A DNA stretch of 64,000 nucleotides from assembly GCA_020639155.1 (NCBI GenBank), contig JACKHF010000001.1, positions 1,674,001 to 1,738,000 of the forward strand. Reading direction: 5' to 3'. Shown here in pieces: positions 25,542 through 34,404 of the stretch. The stretch is from Phycisphaeraceae bacterium (lineage in GTDB: Bacteria; Planctomycetota; Phycisphaerae; Phycisphaerales; UBA1924). Each line of letters begins with the position of its first letter. The stretch's first letter is position 1. The notes under the pieces are model-generated. The model was not told the origin of the DNA, did not search any database, and saw only the letters and a list, made by a program, of their open reading frames with translations. The translations under genes were made by a program, and so were the position numbers.

Positions 25542-25731
25542 GGCAGTCCTCGCTCACTGAGCGCATACGTGGCAGTTCAACCATCGGATAATCATGCACT
25601 GCGCACAAAAAACAAGCATTAGGCAATTTATACGTCCAATAAATCACATTGAGTCTTTGAATATGAAGCGGCAAGCACGTCGGAAACTCCCTATTAAGGG
25701 GATTTTGCGCTTTGCTGTGGCCAGATGATGA

Positions 25732-26301
25732 TTATGCAGCCTGTGAGCGACTGGCTCGGTGCATGTTCATATCAAACACGCGATGAACTGAAAGCGATTG
25801 GCGGAGAAATACAGCCCGATTTGCCCAGATTCTGTCATCGCTGGGCCAAAGACAGAGCATGACATCTGTTGCTCCAGTCAGGAAGACCTCATCAGGATTG
25901 ACGATCGGTCGACCGCAGAGAGAGGGGCGTTCCATTTGCAGAGTATGGCTCTGTATCGGGTGGTTCTTGTACGGTACGAATGGAGGAGCTGCCTGGTAGA
26001 TTCCGCGACAATCTGCGTAGACGAAGGCAGTGATGTGTGTTGATGAGCGGGTCAGAGTTTCTACGAGAACGTGTGCGTGCGTTTTATCAAGCACGAGAGC
26101 AACACGCCTGCCTGAAAGAGCGTTGAGCGTTGCCAGCACCCTCACTATGCAGTCTGCTGGGATTGCCTCCGAGAGCAGCGCTGAGTCATTGGCATGGTGC
26201 TTTGGGTGATTCGGCTGTTTGTGCATAATGAAGCTACCGCGCAGGAGTTGGTGAGCGAAAACGCTATCGACCTTGGCATTATTGGATATGTATTCTTTCA
26301 T
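25732..26301 (-). CDS. Protein of unknown function downstream of a glycosyltransferase
   Basis: A 189-residue protein with several His and Arg residues. A Rossmann-like stretch is possible in 'VRVLATLNALSGRRVALVLDKTHAHVLVETL'. No signal peptide, membrane helix or Cys pattern is seen. An inner Met (residue 26, 26226) could be the true start. It lies 29 bases after the glycosyltransferase gene on the same strand and is probably cotranscribed with it. I do not recognise the family. Confidence 0.5.
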   Translation of the reverse strand: MKEYISNNAKVDSVFAHQLLRGSFIMHKQPNHPKHHANDSALLSEAIPADCIVRVLATLNALSGRRVALVLDKTHAHVLVETLTRSSTHITAFVYADCRGIYQAAPPFVPYKNHPIQSHTLQMERPSLCGRPIVNPDEVFLTGATDVMLCLWPSDDRIWANRAVFLRQSLSVHRVFDMNMHRASRSQAA

Positions 26302-26330
26302 CCAACAGCGCGGGAACTGCGCATCGATGG

Positions 26331-27539
26331 CTACGCGGCGGATCTGTTGGCTGTTGTTATATCGGCCTTGTGCAGCACAACACGGTGAATGTTTAGTTCT
26401 GCTTCGGCAACGCTCTCCACGGCATACTTTGAACGTACCTCGCGCATCGATGACATCCCAAGTGCATCACGCCAGCACTCATCATCAATGAGGCCTTCGA
26501 TTGCACGGGCGATTGCGTCTGGTTCGGGTGGCATTGCGAGCCCCGTGACACCGTGCTGCACACGCTGTCCAGCCCCTTCGCCGTTGGTGACAACGAGCGC
26601 AGCACCCGTTGCCATTGCTTCGAGCACATACGGCACAGACTGCTCGTCAGATGTTGCACTGACAAAGACCGATGCCTGACTAATCATGTGCGCGCGCTGC
26701 TGGTCTGTTGTTTCAGTCACAAAGTCCACTGTGCCAGGGCAGCGTTCTTCGGCAAAGGCTTTGCTTGTATCGACGCATGGACCATTTCCAATAATAGTGA
26801 GGTTTGTCTGGCGCTCTCCCATGTCCCGCAACATCGCATGTGCTTCAATGACAAGATCGACTCGATCTGCTTCTGTCATAGAGCATGCGCAGACGATGCT
26901 ATCGTTCTGCCTGCCGCCTGCAGTCACCACGGGAAGATCTGCAGAGAGTGCTGCTGGGATAACGTGTGTGAGCATGATGGGCACCTTGTACCGCCACGCC
27001 AGATCACCAACCATCGAGTCCGATGAACCGATGACTGCACTCGCATGTGCGCACAACTGTGCTTCGACTTCTGCTGCTCTGGCGGCTTCAGTCGAGTCAG
27101 TGCCGAACCGTTCTGCCTGTGTGCGAGACCATAACACATCGCCGGATGCAACGAGTGCCACGTGGTGGAGTTTCTTTGGGAGCAACTCCATCAACTCGCA
27201 CGCTGTTGTTCCGGCTGCGAATCCAATTGTACGAACTGTTGCGCATGTGCATCCGTGTGTGAACTCGTCGAGTGCAGAAGCATCACCTGTCCATGCAAGG
27301 TATGACGCGTTTCGCGATTGTGCGATCTGGTGCTCAGTCTCAAGATCCAGTGCATTGCCTGATGACTCAACCTCATTGTGTGCGCAGACGATAACAGTGC
27401 GTGCATACGACTGCACGAGATGTGACGGAAGCAGCCAGAGCCGATCCAGTTTGTTTGCAGCTTGCAGGGATGTGAGCGATTCGCCGTGCGGCAGCACGAC
27501 GAAGAGCAGGTCTGCTAGTGGTGTTGTTTCGCTTGCCAT
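26331..27539 (-). CDS. GT-B fold glycosyltransferase (group 1/GT4-like)
   Basis: A 402-residue protein. The C-terminal half has the group 1 layout: 'LTIIGNGPCVD', 'FVTETTDQQRAHMISQASVFVSATSDEQSVPYVLEAMATGAALVVTNGEGAGQRVQHGVTGL', where the E-x7-E motif (here EQSVPYVLE) binds the nucleotide sugar. The N-terminal half is an acceptor-binding Rossmann domain with 'TVRTIGFAAGTTACELMELLPKKLHHVALVASGDVLW'. It probably transfers a sugar to a glycan or lipid at the membrane. No export genes are nearby. It is followed by the unknown gene at 25732. Confidence 0.8.
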   Translation of the reverse strand: MASETTPLADLLFVVLPHGESLTSLQAANKLDRLWLLPSHLVQSYARTVIVCAHNEVESSGNALDLETEHQIAQSRNASYLAWTGDASALDEFTHGCTCATVRTIGFAAGTTACELMELLPKKLHHVALVASGDVLWSRTQAERFGTDSTEAARAAEVEAQLCAHASAVIGSSDSMVGDLAWRYKVPIMLTHVIPAALSADLPVVTAGGRQNDSIVCACSMTEADRVDLVIEAHAMLRDMGERQTNLTIIGNGPCVDTSKAFAEERCPGTVDFVTETTDQQRAHMISQASVFVSATSDEQSVPYVLEAMATGAALVVTNGEGAGQRVQHGVTGLAMPPEPDAIARAIEGLIDDECWRDALGMSSMREVRSKYAVESVAEAELNIHRVVLHKADITTANRSAA

Positions 27540-27796
27540 TGTGATGATCGATCCCTGTCTTCTGGTGCGTCATAACCGCGTGCCGTCAGGTTGCTCAAGG
27601 GTCTGTATCGGCTGGTTGTGAGGACAATACAAGCCCGCCCCTCTATCCGGGTGTCGTGATATCCGTGCTCGGCCGGTTTGTAGCGACTTTGACGGTTGTC
27701 TGATCCTGGGCAGCGCAATGATTTCGTATAAACGTCCTATATCGTTATGGCTTGACGCGTTGGGTACGGTCTCAGGATGTTCCCTAACGTTCTGCA

Positions 27797-28678
27797 ATGA
27801 CCAGTCATACGGATGCTCATCCATCTCAGCGAGTCGTCAATAATGCCCGACTCGTCTTTCTTGGGACCGGCACGAGCTCCGGTGTTCCAGCAGTTGCATG
27901 CACATGCCCCGGTTGCTCATCAGCAGATCCGCGCGACACCCGCCTTCGTACAAGCGGTGCTCTTCTTTTTCATGATGAAACAGGGCAGCAACGGGTCATA
28001 CTTATCGATGCAGGACCAGATCTTCGTCAGCAGGCGCTGCGTGCGAAGCTCATGCGATGTGATGCGCTTCTCATGACACACAACCATGTGGACCACACGT
28101 GGGGCATCGACGAGCTCCGCAGATTCAACACGGTCATGAAGCAGAGCATTCCTGTCTATGCGAGCGAGCACACCGCTGCGTTCCTTCATCGTGTGTATCA
28201 GCACATCTTTGTGAAAGAAGCGAACATCAATAACAGCTATGTTGCATCGCTTGACATGCACCTTGTCACTCCGATGCAGCCGTTTGAGATCTTTGGCATG
28301 CGTATTACACCGATCCCGATCTGGCACGGCAATCTTGAGGTGATGGCTTACCGATTCGATCTTCTCTCGAAATCGCGCAACGAGCGCGAGTCACTGTTTC
28401 CATTTGTGTGGTGTACCGATGTGAGCAGCATACCTGAGGATTCACTGCGCATGATGATGGATGTGCGAACACTGGTGCTTGGCGCATTGCGTCACAAGCC
28501 ACACGAGACGCATATGACAATCAACGAGGCTGTTGCGGTTGCGCAGAATATCAGCGCATCGCAGACATGGTTTGTTCATATGGGGCACGAGGTTGTGCAC
28601 GCGGAGATCGACCCGGAACTTCCTGAGGGCATTCGGCTAGCGTGGGACGGGCTCGAACTGGCATCAAATACATCATGA
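27797..28678 (+). CDS. MBL-fold metallohydrolase, PhnP-like
   Basis: A 293-residue metallo-beta-lactamase-fold hydrolase. It has the PhnP-type start FLGTGTSSGVPAVACTCPGC, with Cys35, Cys37 and Cys40 as a structural zinc site, and the metal motif THNHVDH (His95, His97, Asp99, His100). Later ligands are in 'VWCTDVSSIPED' and 'WFVHMGHEV'. PhnP hydrolyses cyclic ribose phosphates in phosphonate breakdown, but no phn gene is here. Related housekeeping members are often annotated only as MBL-fold hydrolases, which is the safe call. Confidence 0.85.
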   Translation: MTSHTDAHPSQRVVNNARLVFLGTGTSSGVPAVACTCPGCSSADPRDTRLRTSGALLFHDETGQQRVILIDAGPDLRQQALRAKLMRCDALLMTHNHVDHTWGIDELRRFNTVMKQSIPVYASEHTAAFLHRVYQHIFVKEANINNSYVASLDMHLVTPMQPFEIFGMRITPIPIWHGNLEVMAYRFDLLSKSRNERESLFPFVWCTDVSSIPEDSLRMMMDVRTLVLGALRHKPHETHMTINEAVAVAQNISASQTWFVHMGHEVVHAEIDPELPEGIRLAWDGLELASNTS

Positions 28679-28712
28679 TGCGCCAAAGCTAAAGAGAGCC
28701 GTGCGAGATAGG

Positions 28713-29147
28713 TTACTTTGTCTGCTCCGCAGCTTTGATCGTCAGTACATATTCCACCAGCGCGTCGAGTTCGTCCTCGCTCAGGTTGAACGGCTTGGGC
28801 ATCTGGTTTGGGTATCCCTTGACGATGCCGATGCCCGGGTTGCGGATGGACTGTTTGATGTAGTCTCGTGTTGCGGTGAATGTCTCACCCGATTCCAGTT
28901 CGATCTCTCGTCCCAGTAGATCTGCCAGAACGGGCGCGTTGGGGATCGGTTTTCCTTCCGGCGAGTGGCACGTGACACAACCGTGGGTTTTGAACAGCAC
29001 CTGTCCCTTTGCGATCAACGCGCTGTTGTCAACCTTCGGCTTGTTCCTGCAACTGGCGAGCGTGCCCGCACAGAGAGAAACGAATACTGCACACGCAACA
29101 CCAGAGATGATGCATGACGAGCATGTGCTGTGTCTGTTGTTATGCAC
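28713..29147 (-). CDS. Lipoprotein c-type cytochrome
   Basis: Read from GTG 29147, which overlaps the end of nrdR by 8 bases (144 residues). A lipoprotein signal peptide ends in LASC (Cys33). One heme c is attached at CVTCH (Cys57, Cys60, His61), and the distal ligand is probably the Met of 'GYPNQMPKPF' near residue 115. The domain resembles the cytochrome c fused to subunit II of caa3-type oxidases, so it may carry electrons to a terminal oxidase. No oxidase gene is adjacent. The longer open frame upstream is not cytochrome-like. Confidence 0.85.
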   Translation of the reverse strand: MHNNRHSTCSSCIISGVACAVFVSLCAGTLASCRNKPKVDNSALIAKGQVLFKTHGCVTCHSPEGKPIPNAPVLADLLGREIELESGETFTATRDYIKQSIRNPGIGIVKGYPNQMPKPFNLSEDELDALVEYVLTIKAAEQTK

Positions 29148-29637
29148 GCTCGAAGAGATCCTGCTGATCGCGGATGTGCTTTGGCCTGCGCGCAAACTCT
29201 GACGCTTCAGCCGCAACCTGGTCGGCGGTTTCCAGCCCGTGGTACTCGCACGCGTACCGGATGTATGCGATCTCGTCAAGATCACGAAGCCTCGACATCA
29301 CGCGCTCGCCGATGACGATCGATGGAACCTCGCGATCAAAGTCACGATGGAGTTCGTCTTCGATCGCATCAACAAGCGATTGCTTTGCGTGCTCCGGCAC
29401 GGGACGCTTGCCGCACGCTGCCTGGACGCCTCGCAGGATGTTCTCGGGGTTGAACTGCACGCGCGTGCCGTCCTTTTTCACAACCATCAGTCGTGCGGTT
29501 TGCTCGACCCGTTCGTACGTGGTAAAGCGCTTGTGGCAGCTGTTGCACTCGCGGCGGCGGCGGATAGCGCGCCCCTCGTCGCTGGGGCGGGAGTCGATCA
29601 CCTTGTCGTCGTCGGTTTCGCAGTATGGACAGTGCAT
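29140..29637 (-). CDS. nrdR: Transcriptional repressor NrdR
   Basis: A 165-residue regulator with an N-terminal zinc ribbon (Cys3, Cys6, Cys31, Cys34) and an ATP-cone (about 50-140, LMVVKKDGTRVQFNPENILRGVQ). It senses ATP/dATP and represses ribonucleotide reductase genes at NrdR boxes. Full length and with all four Cys in place. Its last codons overlap the GTG start of the cytochrome gene, so the two are cotranscribed. No nrd gene is in the window. Confidence 0.95.
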   Translation of the reverse strand: MHCPYCETDDDKVIDSRPSDEGRAIRRRRECNSCHKRFTTYERVEQTARLMVVKKDGTRVQFNPENILRGVQAACGKRPVPEHAKQSLVDAIEDELHRDFDREVPSIVIGERVMSRLRDLDEIAYIRYACEYHGLETADQVAAEASEFARRPKHIRDQQDLFERA

Positions 29638-29719
29638 GGGCGAGATATGGTAGACGCGAACTCGCCCGCCACAACCAGTGCGGGGTCATTCGTTTAAATT
29701 CGGCCCAAATCAAGGATTC

Positions 29720-31192
29720 TCAGGCACTTGTCGCGGCGATCATCGCGCCAACCGCGTCAAGCAGTTGATCGGCTTGGGCTGTTGTGCCAGCTTCTGCGAT
29801 CAGGCGGAGGATTGGCTCGGTGTTGCTCGCGCGGACGTGAACCCACGCATCAGATCCGTCGTCGAGTTTCAGATCGATACGGACGCCGTCCTGCGAGTCG
29901 ACGCGGACGTGTGGTTGCGATCTCCAGTGCGCTGCCAGCGCATCGATAGCGGGCTGGGCGTCGGCCTTGCGCATCAGTGGTTGCTTGCGTTTGACGATGG
30001 CGTACGACGGGATAGACGCGACAAGCTGCGAGAGTGTTTTTCCTGTTCGTCGCATCAATGAGATCACGAGCGCCATCGCGGAGAGCGAGTCGCGCACATA
30101 GGTGATCCTCGGCCAGATCACGCCGCCGTTGCCCTCACCGCCGATGACAGCGTTGTGCTGTTGCATCGCCTCGACAACGTTCGCCTCACCGACAGGTGTG
30201 CGGATGACTCGCGCGCCGAATGTTGCAGCGACATCCTCGATCATTCTGCTCGTGGACAGATTTGTACACAGGACAGCGTTCTTTGCTTCATCCTTTGGCA
30301 TGGAAGAGAGCACTTCGAGTGCGCTGAGTGCGAGCGTGTACTCCTCGCCGATGTATGTGCCGGTCTCGTCGATGATGGCCAGTCTGTCGGCATCAGGGTC
30401 CTGCGCACATCCGATGTCGGCATTGTGTGCGCGTACCTGTGCGCACAGATCAATCAGATTTTCCTTTGTTGGCTCGGGCTCGTGCGGGAAGATGCCCGAG
30501 TTATCGCCAGCAGTCTGGATCGCATCGCAGTGGAGTGCCGCAAGGAGTTCCCGCGCGACGGGCCAGCCGGATGCGTTGACAGAATCAAGCACGCACGAGA
30601 TTTTTTTGGGGTTTTCTTGCGATTGCGCGTGCTTCAAGACAAGCTGTGGGTGATATACAGCTTCCGACTCGGTTGTGTTGCACACCGAGCCCCCGTCTCG
30701 ATTTGCCATATGGTTTGCACCGTTGAATAGATCGATGATCTGTTGGGCCTGTGCTGCATTCGGGGCGCAGGCTGAGACAGATCCATTCGCATCAGACACG
30801 AGGCACTTGATCCCGTTCCACTCTCCCGGGTTGTGGCTGGCGGTGATGATGACGCCCGCGTGCGCTCGGTGGTAGTCGACCATCACGCCGGTTGTTGGCG
30901 TTGTTGCAACATCGAGAAGAATGACCTCGCACCCACATGCCGCGAGTGTTGACCAGACCCGCTCGTAAATAGGTTTTCCATTGGCTCTGCCGTCGCGAGA
31001 CACCACAACACATGGACAACTACCGTCTTTGTTCTCGCTCGCTTCGAACCGCTGCCAGACCCACGCTGCAATGGCGCGGGTGTATCGCCCCGCATCATCG
31101 AGTGAGAAGTTCACATCAACAAGGCCCCGCAAGCCTGAGATGCCGACGATGAGCGGGGGAACTTCGTTGTGCGTCTGGGGTGTCTGTGTCAT
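29720..31192 (-). CDS. Phosphohexomutase (phosphoglucosamine/phosphomannomutase family)
   Basis: Start at ATG 31192 (490 residues); the frame back to 31228 would overlap rpoN. Alpha-D-phosphohexomutase superfamily: the phosphoserine loop is TASHNPGEWNGIK (Ser119), the metal loop is DPDADRLAIID, and the sugar-binding loop is GGEGNGGVIWP with Glu and Asn as in GlmM-like enzymes. The phosphate-binding C-terminal motif is RASNTEPILR. The GEGNGG loop favours glucosamine- or mannose-type substrates. It acts in the cytoplasm to supply UDP-GlcNAc or GDP-mannose precursors. Confidence 0.88.
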   Translation of the reverse strand: MTQTPQTHNEVPPLIVGISGLRGLVDVNFSLDDAGRYTRAIAAWVWQRFEASENKDGSCPCVVVSRDGRANGKPIYERVWSTLAACGCEVILLDVATTPTTGVMVDYHRAHAGVIITASHNPGEWNGIKCLVSDANGSVSACAPNAAQAQQIIDLFNGANHMANRDGGSVCNTTESEAVYHPQLVLKHAQSQENPKKISCVLDSVNASGWPVARELLAALHCDAIQTAGDNSGIFPHEPEPTKENLIDLCAQVRAHNADIGCAQDPDADRLAIIDETGTYIGEEYTLALSALEVLSSMPKDEAKNAVLCTNLSTSRMIEDVAATFGARVIRTPVGEANVVEAMQQHNAVIGGEGNGGVIWPRITYVRDSLSAMALVISLMRRTGKTLSQLVASIPSYAIVKRKQPLMRKADAQPAIDALAAHWRSQPHVRVDSQDGVRIDLKLDDGSDAWVHVRASNTEPILRLIAEAGTTAQADQLLDAVGAMIAATSA

Positions 31193-31224
31193 CGCGCGAT
31201 GGTAGCGTGAGGGAAGCAGCGATT

Positions 31225-32817
31225 TCACCCGGTCTTGGAGGTAAACTCGCGGCGGAGTCGTGCTGACGGGATGCCGAGCTGATCACGATACTTGGCGACG
31301 GTACGCCGCGCGATGTCGATCCCACGCTCGGTCAGCGCCTTGACGACTGCCTCATCGGAGAGTGGCTTTGCCTTGTTCTCCGCATCAATCACGTCCTTGA
31401 CTGCTGCTTTCACCGCGTCGTAGGAGACCTCGCTGCCGGATTCGGTCTGGTATCCGCCGGAGAAGAAGTTCCGCAACTGCATTACGCCGCGCGGTGTCTG
31501 GATGTACTTGCCGTTGACAGCGCGAGAGACCGTCGCGACGTGGATGCCGAGCTGCTCGGCGACCTCTGTCATCGGGAGCGGCTTGAGCGATTGCGTGCCG
31601 AAGTCGAATACCTCGCGCTGGCGATCGATAACGACATTGACGACGCGCAGCAGTGTCTCGTTGCGCTGTCGCATCGCGTCGATCAGCCAGTGTGCGTTCG
31701 CAAGGTTCTTCTTGATGAAGTCTTTGTCGCGCGTGGGCATGGACCGTTCCTTGCTCAGCATCGCGTACTCGCGATTCACCTGCAGGTTCGGGAGTCGGCG
31801 ATCGTTCAGGTACGCGAAGTATCTGTCCTGATCCTCGTCGTACTCGACGATGACATCAGGGATAACCGCAGCGGTTGTCTCCGTGACGAGTGATCGTGCT
31901 GGCGCAAGGCTGAGTTTTTGGAGAAGTTTGATCGCGCCCTGGATCTCGTCGATGGTGAGCCCGGTTGCTTTAGAGATTACGGGCAGCCGGTTGTTCGTCA
32001 GATCGTCAAAGTGATCCTCGACCAGCCACGCTGCTGTGTCGATCTCGTCGTCGGGCTCGTTCTGTTCGAGGCCTTTTTCTCGCTTGATCGCAGCGAGTTG
32101 CAACAGCAGGCACTCTGGCACAGTGCGTGCTGCGACACCCGGCGGGTCGAGCACGTCGTGCAGCGCTTCGAGCGCGAACGTGAGATCGTCAGTCGTCAGC
32201 TTCTTTGCGGTGTGCGCATTGCCATTGAGTTGGGCGGTGCTTTCCAGATTCGGCTGACGATCAACAATCGTCTCCAGTGGCGTACGCAGGTAGCCATCGT
32301 CATCAAGGAACGAGATCAGGAGATCACCCGCTCGTGCAAGATCGGGATCGGTGCTCGCCAGTCGCCATTGGTCGGAAAGTTGTTCTGTCAACGATTGTGA
32401 TCGCGCAGGCGCAACAGATACCGCGCTGAAGCTGTCGCCATCGTCGCTGCGCCTGATTGGCGAGTGCAGATCCCGAAAACGATCAAGCCCCGAGGCAGAG
32501 TACGCGTTCTCCGCAGCGTCTACATTCTCGGATTCGTACGAGGACAAGCGTTCGAAGCTGTCGTCGGCAGAGTCGTTATTTGTGAGCGGCTGGTTGTTTC
32601 TCTGCTGCTCGTCTCGTGTTTCGGCACGCTCGCGGTTGAACGATTCGTCGGGCTCAATCTCGGCAATTTCGAGTGTCGGATTGTTCTCAAGTTCCTGCTC
32701 GATGCGCTCTTCGAGTTCGTTCAGCGGCATCTGGAGGATCTCCATGTTCTGGATCATCCTCGGCGCCAGCTTCATCGACTGGCTCATCCGCATGTGTTGT
32801 GACGTCTCGAAACGCAT
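31225..32817 (-). CDS. rpoN: RNA polymerase sigma-54 factor
   Basis: A 530-residue alternative sigma factor that recognises -24/-12 promoters and needs AAA+ activators. Region I is Gln/Leu-rich (SQHMRMSQSMKLAPRMIQNMEILQMPLNELEERIEQELENNPTLE). Region II is acidic. Region III includes the HTH 'MTEVAEQLGIHVATVSRAVNGKYIQTPRG', and the RpoN box ARRTVAKYR is near residue 505. All regions are present. recR lies 24 bases upstream and the phosphohexomutase gene starts 33 bases after the stop. No activator gene is seen in the window. Confidence 0.96.
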   Translation of the reverse strand: MRFETSQHMRMSQSMKLAPRMIQNMEILQMPLNELEERIEQELENNPTLEIAEIEPDESFNRERAETRDEQQRNNQPLTNNDSADDSFERLSSYESENVDAAENAYSASGLDRFRDLHSPIRRSDDGDSFSAVSVAPARSQSLTEQLSDQWRLASTDPDLARAGDLLISFLDDDGYLRTPLETIVDRQPNLESTAQLNGNAHTAKKLTTDDLTFALEALHDVLDPPGVAARTVPECLLLQLAAIKREKGLEQNEPDDEIDTAAWLVEDHFDDLTNNRLPVISKATGLTIDEIQGAIKLLQKLSLAPARSLVTETTAAVIPDVIVEYDEDQDRYFAYLNDRRLPNLQVNREYAMLSKERSMPTRDKDFIKKNLANAHWLIDAMRQRNETLLRVVNVVIDRQREVFDFGTQSLKPLPMTEVAEQLGIHVATVSRAVNGKYIQTPRGVMQLRNFFSGGYQTESGSEVSYDAVKAAVKDVIDAENKAKPLSDEAVVKALTERGIDIARRTVAKYRDQLGIPSARLRREFTSKTG

Positions 32818-32841
32818 GATAACGAAAAGAACTCCTGTTTG

Positions 32842-33579
32842 CTATGGCGTGTGAGGGTCCGATCCTGATTGGCCCACGGTTTGCCGGCCGGCGATTGCAT
32901 CGGCTAGTACCGCAGCATTTGCAAACTCAAGCGATGATCCAGAGGGCAGGCCCCGCGCAAGGCGCGTGATGCGCACGTTCTGCGCGTTCGACTTTGTGAT
33001 GTGGTCAGCAATATACAGCGCGGTCCCGTCGCCCTCGAAGGTGGGGTTGAGTCCAAGGATGATCTCACGCACCTCAACACTGCCCGCGTTCCGTGCTGGC
33101 TGGGAGATGCGTTTGGTGAGTTCGTCGATGGTCAGATCGCTCGGACCAATTCCCTCAATGGGACTGAGCCGACCCATCAGCACGTGGTAGATGCCCTTGT
33201 ACATGCCGGTCTGCTCGAGCGCGATCAGATCGCGTGGCTGCTCCACAACAAGCACGGTCGACTGGTCACGATTGGGATCCGAGCAGATGGCGCACACGGG
33301 CTCGTCGGTCAGGTTGTAGCAGACATTGCAATGCCGGAGTTTGTCCTTGACATCAGCGATCGCGCGCGCCAGCGCGAGCGCGCCGTTGCGTTCCGCTTTG
33401 AGCAGATGGAACGCGATGCGTTCTGCACCGCGTCTGCCGATCCCCGGCAGGTTAGTGAGTTCGCGGATCAATCGATCCATCGATTCCGGATACCCGGTCT
33501 GCGCGCGCGCGGACGAACGCGACACGCTGGTGGCGGGCTTTGCGGATGATGCTGGGTCGTGCCCCTTGGTCATGTGCAA
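32842..33579 (-). CDS. recR: Recombination mediator RecR
   Basis: A 245-residue protein of the RecFOR pathway, which loads RecA on gapped DNA. Visible are the helix-hairpin-helix (LPGIGRRGAERIAFHLL), the zinc finger (CNVCYNLTDEPVCAICSD) and the Toprim domain from about 110 (VLVVEQPRDLIALEQTGMYKGIYHVLMG). The family pattern 'YPESMDRLI' begins before the inner Met (33480), so the upstream ATG is used, giving a 30-residue Ser/Ala-rich extension. dnaX and ybaB, the usual neighbours, are absent. It is followed by rpoN. Confidence 0.94.
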   Translation of the reverse strand: MHMTKGHDPASSAKPATSVSRSSARAQTGYPESMDRLIRELTNLPGIGRRGAERIAFHLLKAERNGALALARAIADVKDKLRHCNVCYNLTDEPVCAICSDPNRDQSTVLVVEQPRDLIALEQTGMYKGIYHVLMGRLSPIEGIGPSDLTIDELTKRISQPARNAGSVEVREIILGLNPTFEGDGTALYIADHITKSNAQNVRITRLARGLPSGSSLEFANAAVLADAIAGRQTVGQSGSDPHTP

Positions 33580-33711
33580 TAGTAGTGGGGATGCACAAGG
33601 TCCGATGTTGTGTATTTGTGCAAGAATGTGGTTGGCAAGCGTAAAACAAGGGGATGGCGCTGCCAGAATGACAGACGGAATCGTGGGTCTGTCGCGCTAC
33701 GATGGGAGCCC

Positions 33712-34404
33712 ATGAAACCGGCTGTTTCTTGCCAAACCGTTCTGACACGCTTGCGCGCACGGACCATGCGCCGCGGGTTTGCTGTCGGGCCGAACACTGG
33801 GAACGAGCCGCGATACGTTGCGCTGATTGTTGCGATGGTGGTTGTTGCGTTCGGCGTGTTCTATGTTGTAGCGATCAGGCCGAACCTCGTGCCGAAGCGG
33901 TTTGCGAGTGTAGTGGAAGGGAAGCTGTATCGTTCGGGTGCACTCACGCCAGCAGCGATGGAAAAGGTGGTCAAGGAGCGCGGGATCCGCACGGTTGTGG
34001 ATCTTGGCAGTTTCGAGCGGGACTCCGTCGCAGATACACGCCAGCAGCGGACAGCCGATGCGCTCGGTGTCAAACGGTTCCGGTTTGATCTCGCAAGTGG
34101 GAATGCAGTCGATCCGAACGAGTATGTGCGAGCGCTGGAGATCATGACAAGTCGTGAGCATCAACCGGTGCTGGTCTATTGCAACGATGGCACAGGCAGG
34201 ACCGGGTGCGCTGTGATGCTCTACCGGCACATCCACGAGGGCAAGCCGATGAGCGAGGCGCTCGATGAGGCGATCTCGCACGGGTACTCACTCTCAGGAA
34301 ATGCCGATCTGGTTCGTACGCTGCTCGACTGGGCACCTGAGATCGAACGCGCGGTGCGTGATGGATCTGTCATTGATGTGAACGCACACGGAGAGCGTCA
34401 TTGA
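33712..34404 (+). CDS. Membrane-anchored dual-specificity/tyrosine phosphatase-like protein
   Basis: Read from ATG 33712 (230 residues). One N-terminal helix (about 34-54) anchors the protein; the phosphatase loop is VYCNDGTGRTG, with nucleophile Cys157 and Arg163 in the CX5R signature, and 'KLYRSGALTPAAME' resembles the start of DSP-like phosphatases. Substrates could be phosphotyrosine, phospholipid or sugar phosphate. Its stop overlaps the start of the GT39-like gene (TGATG), so the two are translated together, which hints at a shared envelope-glycosylation role. Confidence 0.8.
   Translation: MKPAVSCQTVLTRLRARTMRRGFAVGPNTGNEPRYVALIVAMVVVAFGVFYVVAIRPNLVPKRFASVVEGKLYRSGALTPAAMEKVVKERGIRTVVDLGSFERDSVADTRQQRTADALGVKRFRFDLASGNAVDPNEYVRALEIMTSREHQPVLVYCNDGTGRTGCAVMLYRHIHEGKPMSEALDEAISHGYSLSGNADLVRTLLDWAPEIERAVRDGSVIDVNAHGERH

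Noticed and set aside
26686..27621. 311-codon plus-strand frame opposite the glycosyltransferase
   Set aside because: Antisense to a clear GT-B enzyme; composition is Ser/Cys/Arg-rich with no domain.
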